Assembly: GCA_015680685.1 (NCBI GenBank)
Contig: MNCI01029439.1
Span: forward strand, 130,425-194,424
Direction of reading: 5' to 3'
DNA length: 64,000 bases
From: Gnetum montanum
Taxonomy: Eukaryota; Streptophyta; Gnetopsida; Gnetales; Gnetaceae
Shown in pieces: positions 56,033 to 64,000 of the stretch. Numbering within the stretch: the stretch's first letter is position 1; each line of letters starts with the position of its first letter. A program made the translations under genes and the position numbers. Under the pieces are notes generated by a model. It was not told where the DNA came from. It did no database searches and saw nothing but the letters and a program-made list of their open reading frames with translations.

Positions 56033-58020
56033 TACCCCCACGATTGAATGAAAACTTTTCCTTGAGTGAAGAAGAGGAGGAACAAGTTCCTTATAAAATA
56101 TTGGGTAGGTATGGGATTATTGACTACATACAAACTAACTCAATTGAAACAACAGACTCTAAGTGCCCAAGTGTACGGAATTACAATTTTTACAACATTG
56201 GGTGTTCATGATAAGAGAAGTGAACACCCTGGATAACACTGACATCCAACGCCTCTTGGCGGCAGAGGAATGAGAGAGAGAAAAGAGATCCAATGATCAT
56301 GAACAGTCCTCATTATGTGGTACTATTGCATCCTTGGTGAAGATAATCCTACTTCCAGTCCATGCTTCCCACTACAATCACAACAAAATCACAAATTAGT
56401 ATGCAATATGTAACACATAGCTATTAAATGCCTTGTCTCGTCGGTGGTTACATTCAACTAGGTTGTGATTGTGGTGGATTGGTTTCTTCAATAGTGTTAG
56501 TAGGAAGGTCGACAAATAAGGTAAATTAGATAATCGATCCATTAAATTTGAAAAAATCTCAACACAAGGAAATATTTGAAGAGGTTATAAAAATTCACAA
56601 CAATAAAAAGGAAGGTTCATTGGAAAATGTTGTGAAGATGTGCACAATTGGATGCCATTGATGGGGTAAACAAAAGGATTTGATTGTAAAAGTGTCTACG
56701 GGTAAACAACTTAACTAATCCAACCAAAAGATATGCAAGTGGGTCCTCCCAAAAGTAGGCATAGGCCTTTTACGCCCTTGCATAACTTCAAATCGAAGAT
56801 TCCATGGGCTCTGTGGATGATTAATGGTTACAAAAGGTTAAGTACAAAAACTTGGAAGAAACTAACTAAGAATTTCAACACATCAAACTAGGACATTGAA
56901 CCAAAACATGAAACTAGTGGTGAGGTGAGACATGGAAAGCATAGATGGATGAGAGAGAGAGTGGAATGGAGTTTCTAATTATGTTCACATGAAGCCCCTT
57001 GTGGATTTTGTGGTTAAATGACTTGATAGGATCCATCCTTAGTCCAAAACAAAAGCAACCACGTTTAGTGACTTCGCATCATCATTCTAAGACTAGTTCC
57101 TCCCCTGAGACACAAGAGTGCTCCCATAGAATAACTGTCGTTCCTTATTAGAGAAGAAGTAGGAAGTGAGGAAGGGCCTTAGTTAGAGGGGATGAGTCCA
57201 ATAACTAGTGCTTGTAGCTCATTTATTCTATCTAAGGGGTCTGCTTTGAATTTCCATCATTTTTTTTGAAATGGGAATCACACCATGCAAAGACACATAC
57301 ATTTACTTTGTCCAAGGGGTGTGCTTTGAATTTTCATCATTTTTTTTTGCTGATGAGAACCACACCATGCAAGGACTTATTCAACTTCCTATTATTGGAT
57401 TACACGAAACAGTAAGAAGTCCATGAAAACACACATGCACCTAGGCAAACAAAAAAATACAAAGAATACCAAATCCCCTTGAAGCCACACCCTGTTCAAA
57501 CCTTTGAATCCTTTCCAATTCTAGAAACTACCAAAGTCACAAATTTATTAAAGTTTTATTAATGAAAAAGGGATTGCACATTTCCAAAACAAGGAAAACC
57601 ATAGAGTTTATGGATGGGTGGATGTTGTGGGCTCACTGCCTATTGTATAAAAAAGAAACCATGTCCTAATTATCCATAACAAAATTTAAAGCCAAAAACT
57701 AGACATAAACAATCAAATAAAAAAAAGTACATACCACCATCAAGTAACGCATTACCAATGTGTCTGGCACTTATTAACAAAAAGTTAGAAAATCACATCA
57801 AACAAAAGAAAATATAAAAGAAAGTGTGAAATATTCAAGAAATATCAAATATACTAAAAATTGTGTAAAACAAAAATTAGAAATGATTAAATATATGAAA
57901 ATAAAGAGATGCAAAATAAAGAATGTGTAAAACAAAAAGTTGTAAACAAAAAATATGTAAAAAATTGAAGAGCTACTTATATGATTAGCATGGGTGACCA
58001 TCTCCCCCATGACTAAGTTG
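56033..58020 (-). other. Element H 3' untranslated region
   Basis: Collinear in reverse with D/E/F: polypurine tract (56033-56045), pre-PPT block (56046-56125), gcaagtgggtcctccc...tagg block (56735-56777), ggcccttc...ctaactaagg with cactagtta block (57170-57245). The catgcaaagac block occurs twice (57275-57300, 57345-57380). Then come a ggtgtggcttcaagg block (near 57480), a TTTTTGTTTTACA remnant (57840-57965) and the polypurine-like CATCTCCCCCATGACTA (58000-58016). Confidence 0.75.
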
Positions 58021-58032
58021 GAAGAAGGAGAT

Positions 58033-61000
58033 TCAAAATATGGAGCGTGGTTGTCCATTTGATGAGGTGCTTGTTGTGTTAGTTGGCATATGCTCATGGA
58101 AAGGTTTAATTTGTTGGATATTGATTAGTCGTGTCTTATTTGGGCTCTTAGGTTTATAGATCATCATGGTCCTAGAAGGAAAAGTCTCATAAATGATGTA
58201 AGGTCCTTCCCACAATGTTTGGAACTTAGTTTGTTGAGGTATGTGTGTGGGGTTCCAATAGAGAACCTTATCTCTTGGTTGGAATTTGAATTTTCTGATT
58301 TTCAAGTCATGACACTCTTTATTGTAGGCCTTGTGCAACTCATTAAATGATAAGGCTACTAATTAGTTTTTGTCTAGTAAGTTGAGATTCATGAGTCTTT
58401 CCTTTTGGGCTAGACTTAAGTCGAGGTCAAGGGCACAAGCAATTGAAAGTATACGAAGTTCAAATTGGATTCGAAGTGTTGGTAATTTTCCATACACTAG
58501 CTCATAAGGAGAGTAGCCTATAGGAAGTTTCCATGTTGAGTAGTAGGCCCAAATGGCATCATTGAGTTTTGTGCTCTAGTCCTTCTTATATTTTCCAACA
58601 GTTCTTGTTAGTATCTTTATGATTTCCCTATTGGTAACCTTAGCTTGACTATTAGCTTAGGGATGGTAAGGTGTTGTGAGTTTATGTTCAACCCCCAAGT
58701 GTTGCATGAGATTTCAAAAAGTAGTGCTTGTAAAGTGAGTTCCATTGTTAGAAATTAATGCATGTGACACACCAAACCTGTTTACAACATTTTGTTATAT
58801 AAACTGAGTAGCAATTGAAGATGTACAATCGATGACGGTTGCTTCTTTTACCCATTTCATACAATAGTCAACAACAACTATGATGTACACCTTTCCATTT
58901 GACATGGGTGTGATGGGACCCATGAAGTCAATGCCCCAGATGTTGAATGGTTTTAGTGGTTAAATCCATTGCTGAGGTCCCTCCATTCCGGTAGTCATTC
59001 CACCATCTCATTGGCATCATTCACAAGAGCATATGTAATGGTGAGCATCCCTAAAGAGTGTTGGCCAATAGTACCCTACCATCAAGATTTTAATGGCCAT
59101 GCATCTTCTAGCATAGTGTCCTCCATAAGGACCTTCATGAGAATCTTAGAGAATGCATAGTTGACCAGCATCAGGGATACACCAACAAACTAGGCCATCG
59201 GCACACACCTTGTAGAGGTGTCCATTGATCTCCATGAAGTGCTTTACTTGGTTAAGAAACTACTATTTCTTTTGGTGGTCCGACCCTTGCGGAATATCCT
59301 AAGTGAGAAGATAGGTGAGAATGTCATCATACCATTTTGGCCCATTGGGCATTTGTTTAGTTATAGCCCCAACAAAGAGAAGTTCATCAGGAAATGTATC
59401 AAATAATGGGCTTTCTTCCTCTTTGTCATTCCATCACAACTAAGATAAGTGATCAGCGACCACATTCTCAGTGCCCTTTCAATCTACCATCGTAAGATCG
59501 AATTCCTGTAAGATCAGTAGCCACCATATGACATAGGGGCTCACTGTTGGCTTGTTCATTAGGAAGTGGATGGCACTGTCATCTATGTGCACAAGCACCT
59601 TGTATCCAAGCACATAATGCTTGAATTTCTCTAGAGTAAACACCACCGCCATCAATTCTTTCTCTATAGTGATGTAGTTTAGTTGTGCAGCCACAATGCT
59701 TTGGCTAGTGCAGTGGATGTAATATGGACGTTTCTTGTTATCTAACTACGTTAGCACTACTTCCAAGGCATAATTTGATGCATCTGTCATAATGTGAACT
59801 GGCCTGAACCAGTCAGGTGCTTGTAGGATTGGAGTTTCTACAAGATTTTTTTTCAGTTGTTGAAATGCTTTCTCACATTCTACAGTCTAGACAAAGGAAG
59901 CATCTTTCTTTATTAGCTTGACCAAAAGTTTTGTGATCTTAGAGAAATTCTCTATAAATCATTGGTAGTAGCTAATATGTCCAAGGAATGATCAAACACC
60001 TTTAACTATTTCTGACTGATGGGTTATTCCCTGGATAACCCTTATTTTTTCAGGGTCTACCTCAATTCCCACTTGCAATATTCTGTGCCTCAATACAATG
60101 CCCTCTTGGACCATTAAGTGACTTTTCTACAAATTGAGTTGCAAGTTGGTTTCAACACATCATTTTAGCACTTGCTCAGGGCAATCTATGGCTTGCTCAA
60201 ATGTAGCTCCATAAGTGAAGAAGTCATCCATGAAGACTTCCATACCACTATCGATCTACTGTTGAAAAATGCTTAGGACCAAGCGCTAAAATGTGGTAGG
60301 AGCATTGCATAGACCAAATGGCATCTTGTGATATGCAAAGTCCCCTAGGGACTCATGAATGTTGTCTTTGCTTGGTCTTTCGGTGTAATTTGAATTTGGT
60401 TATAGCCACTATAACTACGTAGGAAACTATAGTAGCAAGGCCTAGATATTGTGTCAAGGACCTAGTCAACAAATGGAAACAAAAAATGATCCTTGAATGT
60501 TACCATATTCAGTAGCTTGAAATTGATGCAAATCCACCACTTGCCACCTTTCTTTGGCACAATTATGAGTGGGCTAACCCACTCACTATCTGCAATGGGA
60601 TAGATGAACCCTACCCTGAGGAGTTGCTCAAATTCCTCCTTGACGATCTAATTCAATTTGGGGTTCAATTGCCTTTGTGGTTGTCATTTTGGCTTTATGG
60701 CTAGGTTGGTGTAGATGTGATGCTAGTATATCCTAGGATCAATCCGTGTGAGTTCAGGATATGACCAAGCAAAAGTTACTGACCATCTTTCAACTACTTT
60801 CAATAACATCTTTTTTTATGCTATAGTAAGTTTTACATTGATTATAACCGACTTCCCATTCTTTAAAAATACATATTTCATTCCAGATGGTAATGTTTTC
60901 AGCTCAAGGGGCTCTTATTTGAATTTTTTAGGAATTTCCAACTCTTCCTAATGAGCATCATCTTTTGTATCATTAGAGAGTTGGTGATGAACTTACTTGA

Positions 61001-61093
61001 GTTTATCCATGCCTCTGACATGTGCACATGTTAGGCTCTCAGTTGGTTCCATGCATAGTGTGTTGCTTTTAGAATCAGTGATCAGCCATTAGG
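58033..61093 (-). pseudogene. Element H pol: RT, RNase H and integrase, decayed
   Basis: Reverse strand from the right: linker with YVFLKNG and HHIYTNLA (60700-60900), RT with LLRVGFIYPI, SEWVSPLI, CYYSFL, SGYNQI and EVFMDDFF (60200-60690), RNase H with TIEKELMAVVFTLEKF (59479-59830). Then the integrase zinc finger (DAHHYICSCE.CQ near 59030) and core (WGIDFMGPI, then SHALIS-N-NGTHF). Last is the C-terminal domain (RDKVLYWNP, FQTLWEGPYIIYETF, QQIKPFHEHMP; 58033-58338). Catalytic residues are lost: the second integrase Asp is Asn (58747-58749) and the Glu is Lys (58639-58641). Many stops and shifts. Not functional. Confidence 0.85.
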
Positions 61094-61462
61094 TGTGAAA
61101 CACCATAAAAATTTTGGCAACACTTCCAAACAACTTCAGAGCCTCTGAAATGGCTTCAAGCAGCCCACCATGGAGCAAGCAAGGTTTCCCGGGTGCCCAC
61201 AAATCATGGCGGCAGGTCTTGGTATCAAGAATCATCCATTTTAAGGTCAAAAAGTGGAATTTTGGCTAAGTACAATGTGCTCGCGTTGTGTTTACGCTGC
61301 TCAGCGTAAGGATTAGCGTCACCAATATTGGGGGCCCTAAAACTAAGTCAAAACAAGCCAAAATCAAGCACAAGGACCCCCCATGACCTTCGCCAAGGTC
61401 CCTAGTAACTCCCAGCCTTCAGAAAATCAAGATTTGGGCATTAAATGAGGTGTTTTTGGCTG

Positions 61463-61846
61463 GATACGCTGAAACACTATTCATATTACGCTGCAGAGCG
61501 TAAGTTCAGTAATCACTATTCATCTTACGCTGAAACACTATTCACCTTACGTTGTAGAGCGTAAGATGCGTAATCACTATTCACTGCGTAATCACTATTC
61601 ATCTTACGCTGAAACACTATTCACCTTACGTTGTAGAGCGTAAGATGCGTAATCACTATTCACTGCGTAATCACTATTCATCTTACGCTGAATCACTATT
61701 CATATTACGCTGAAACACTATTCACCTTACGCTGCAGAGCGTAAGATGCGTAATCACTATTCACTGCGTAGTCACTATTCATCTTACGCTGAAACACTAT
61801 TCATCTTACGCTCAAACACTATTCATCGCACGAATACTATTCATCG
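61463..61846 (+). repeat. 79-bp tandem array with CTTACGCT hairpins in family-1 U3
   Basis: Words CTTACGCTGAAACACTATTC and AATCACTATTCA repeat throughout. Two identical 79-bp units start at 61511 and 61590 and a longer variant at 61669. CTTACGCTGCAGAGCGTAAG and its variants form inverted 8-bp arms around a 4-base spacer (61488, 61549, 61628, 61726 regions). Confidence 0.9.
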
Positions 61847-62288
61847 AAGTTTCAGAAAAAATTCCAGAAAAGTTTCAGAAAATGGTAGAGAATTACCAGC
61901 ATCAGCAACTTTCAGAACATTTCAGAAAATTTCAGAAAGACTCAGAAACAAAGAAGTTTTACGCAAATGGGGGTCAAATTTCTCTTGTTGTAAATTTCAT
62001 TGTAAATCGACATATGTGGGCACGTTAGGCCCTCATGTTTAAATTAAATGTACTTTCATGGGCTTGAATAACCCATAAATTGTAAAATGCAATGTACCTG
62101 GTCTAGAACGTAGCTTGCCGACACACATCCAACTCATGCACAACTGTCTGACACACATCCAACCCTCGCCAGCATGCATCCAACCTAAGCACAACTGTCC
62201 ATTGGACACATGTTACCAGATCCACTTTCCTCTCATCTCTCAGCCGTTGATTCCATTCTAAAATTCTGTGCCGGAGCACGGCCCAACC

Positions 62289-62297
62289 CTATAAATA
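62289..62297 (+). promoter_or_regulatory. TATA box of family-1 LTR, copy 2
   Basis: CTATAAATA followed by CCCTGTCAA, as in copy 1. Confidence 0.75.
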
Positions 62298-62917
62298 CCC
62301 TGTCAATTCACATAAATGGAGGCGATTAGGAGGCAATTGGAGGCAAAAATCAGAGACATTGACAATTCTGAGAAATTATAGAACTAGCAATCCTTGGGCG
62401 CTCGGCACATCTGACTGTTGGCATCCAAGCATTTCTCACGTTCATCACATCACATTATCGCATCGTCACTTCAGACATCATCCCGGGGCTTAGTGCTTGA
62501 CCTGCCATCCACACGTGCAGCTACACTTCGACCGGTGCATACATTTTTATTAAACAATACAATAAAGTTCATTGCCTCCTATTTACATTATTTACTTCGG
62601 TTTATGCTTTGTTTACAATATAGCTCGGTTTGCGCTTTATTTATAATTCAGTACGCTCTGTTTACATTTTTGTGTCGCTGTTTGCATTCTGTTTACATCC
62701 TGTTTACATCGTTCACGATAACCCCAGCGCTAGCCGTAGCTTACGCTCGGGGAAGTCCTTGGTTGATTTGCGTGCAAACCATCCAAGGCACTCTGCCTTC
62801 GTTCCATTTTCCAGCTTGCCCTCAAGCGAAGGCAGGGTCAGCTGTGGCTGCCCAACAATCTTTCGGTGTCTGTTTCCATTCCAGCCTCACACCGACGATT
62901 TAGGTCAGTACAGTTTT

Positions 62918-62936
62918 TGGCGCTAGAAGGAGGGCC
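62918..62936 (+). other. Primer binding site, family-1 copy 2
   Basis: TGGCGCTAGAAGGAGGGCC, five bases after the LTR end; same type as at 1973. Confidence 0.8.
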
Positions 62937-63011
62937 ACTTTCTTGTTATTGATTAAAACCTCACTACTTATCAAAACTCATTTCATCTATCCCAGTCCAT
63001 TCACGTTTATC

Positions 63012-64000
63012 ATGGAATCTTCCCAAGTCAACCCAGTAATGCTACCAATTGCTTCAAATCCTATGACTGCTACAGAATCCATAACCGTCACTGAACACAT
63101 AAATCCTCAAGGCCCTACACGCCAATCCCTCAGGTTACAAGGCAAAGGCCCCATTCATGCAACTCTTACACCAGAACAATATAACTTCATTTGTGTAAAA
63201 ATCCAAGCCAACTTGCCCATTGATCGTATGGAGAGGGAAGCTAAGCGAGAATATGAATTCATCCACAAAGGAGGACGTGAGTTTATCCCTTCAGCTTTTG
63301 ACATAATCCCACTATCTGAAAACCATCATAAACTCATATCCCAACTTCTCATGGTTAAAAATCAAGCCTTACAACTACCTCCCATAGAGCCTCAAGATGA
63401 TGAAGATGACTTTGCAGCCCAATCTGAACTTGGAGAATCTTACTACACTGTTAGCCCCCATGCCCACACAAAGCTATTATTGCATCCTTTCCTAGAAGAA
63501 AATATGTTTCCTTCTTCATCCACAAACATTCAAGAACATGTTCCCCATTCCATCCCTATCTTCTCCGTGCTCAATAACATTCACTCTGATGCATCCACTT
63601 CCATAATTCCTCCACCAGCACAGTCCCAACAACTTCCCCAAACCAACGCAGGGTCAATCCTCCAACCTCAAGTAAGTGGAATACCGTCAGTCATACCAGC
63701 TTCCACATCTACCCATTACATACCCCAGATACAAATTCATAGGCACCATTGATTACTCCTACCCAACATATTCAAGGTGTTACCTCACAACCTATGGTTG
63801 GGCAATGGGTTCCACCAGTAGTCTCAGTCCCGAATACCATCCCACCACAACCAATGTTAGCCCAACAATCTGCTTTTCCACAAACAATGCAATAATTAAA
63901 CCATTACCATCCACAATCAACTCAATCCATTGGTTTGCCTACCGCCCAAGAATGGGCAGACACACAAAAAATGGTGCACTCGTTGGCAGAAGAATTAAAA
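63012..64000 (+). CDS. Family-1 gag, N-terminal part
   Basis: ATG 63012 (MESSQVNPV) is preferred because the open frame before it, from 62943, overlaps leader. The frame is open to 63752. It has EHINPQGPTRQSLRLQGKG, EQYNFICVKIQANLP, EREAKREYEFIHKGGREF, FDIIPLSENHHKLISQLL, an acidic DDEDDF stretch and a Ser/Pro/Gln-rich linker. After a shift near 63740 the protein continues in another frame (GVTSQPMVGQWVPP, LPTAQEWADTQKMVHSLAEELK) to the window end, with one stop (63893). The shift makes this copy probably inactive. The capsid domain would follow outside. Structural protein of the particle. Confidence 0.75.

Larger units (their letters stand above)
55188..61093 (-). mobile_element. Element H: Athila-like retrotransposon with decayed pol (truncated)
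   Basis: Reverse strand. 3' LTR 55188-56032, polypurine tract at 56033-56045, about 2 kb untranslated region with the conserved blocks, and pol (58033-61093) from the protease-RT linker through integrase. The right edge at 61093 is the LTR of the second family-1 element, so the 5' half (LTR, PBS, gag, protease) is outside or destroyed. This is the only element here retaining RT, RNase H and integrase together; it represents the former autonomous type for D, E and F. Confidence 0.8.
61094..62912 (+). repeat. Family-1 5' LTR, copy 2
   Basis: 1,819 bp, TGTGAAACACC...GTACA. The U3 contains a tandem array (separate entry). TATA at 62289-62297. R-U5 with 'tttgcgctttatttataattcagtacgctctg' type text. 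The long forward frame at 62418-62903 has no protein-like character. Confidence 0.8.
61094..64000 (+). mobile_element. Ty3/gypsy family-1 element, copy 2 (5' end, runs off window)
   Basis: LTR 61094-62912, PBS 62918-62936, short leader and gag from 63012 to the window end. Possible left target site TTAGG (61089-61093); the other end is outside. Inserted in the pol of element H. Its gag is far more intact than that of copy 1, so it is younger. Confidence 0.85.

Noticed and set aside
62418-62926. Overlapping forward frames in the family-1 copy 2 LTR
   Set aside because: Located in R-U5; no equivalent open frame in copy 1.

Overview
The window is nuclear DNA of a seed plant. Almost all of it is old, nested, mutated LTR retrotransposon sequence, with one recognisable host gene. 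The density and age of the nested Ty3/gypsy elements, the small number of solo LTRs and the long degraded intergenic DNA suggest a very large plant genome, for example a conifer or other gymnosperm. That is inference from style; nothing here identifies a species. There is one large assembly gap (49369-49869) and two single unknown bases (12047, 30962), one of which marks lost LTR sequence.

Layout. Positions 1-3478 hold a reverse-strand gag scrap cut by a forward Ty3/gypsy element of 'family 1' (LTR, PBS, leader repeats, gag start). 3479-6264 is a truncated Athila-like element (B). 6265-10120 is the 3' half of a reverse-strand element (C) with an extra coiled-coil ORF. 10330-11301 is a Ty1/copia fragment and 11430-12031 a receptor-kinase pseudogene fragment. 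13190-20386 is a complete element (D) with ACCAC target duplications. 21490-38063 is an older forward element (E), split by a reverse-strand composite (X, 23928-26976) and by a complete element (F, 30242-37278, GTAGG duplications) in its 3' LTR. 38467-42162 is a small complete reverse-strand element (I, CTAAG duplications). 42.7-44.1 kb is an inverted remnant of the 5' end of a receptor-like-protein gene, split by a MITE with 10-bp target duplications. 44.1-47.0 kb holds a gag fragment with a solo LTR and a LINE reverse-transcriptase scrap. 49358-52336 is the leucine-rich-repeat receptor-like protein (RLP) gene. 53.3-55.2 kb is a second gag fragment with a solo LTR. 55188-61093 is a reverse-strand element with decayed RT, RNase H and integrase (H). 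61094-64000 is a second family-1 element running off the window.

How the parts relate. D, F and E carry LTRs, a tRNA-Asp-type primer site, gag and a protease remnant but no RT or integrase: gag-only, non-autonomous elements. H and C/X show what related fuller elements carry. These elements share unusual non-coding structure. A fast-changing palindromic array (core GATATC, often GCGATATCGC) lies just upstream of the TATA box in nearly every LTR, and a set of conserved blocks lies in the 2-kb untranslated region before the polypurine tract. Element I carries a gag start joined in frame to an RT domain. The host RLP has a recent triplication of one leucine-rich repeat. Together with the inverted 5' remnant, it suggests an RLP cluster broken up by transposons.
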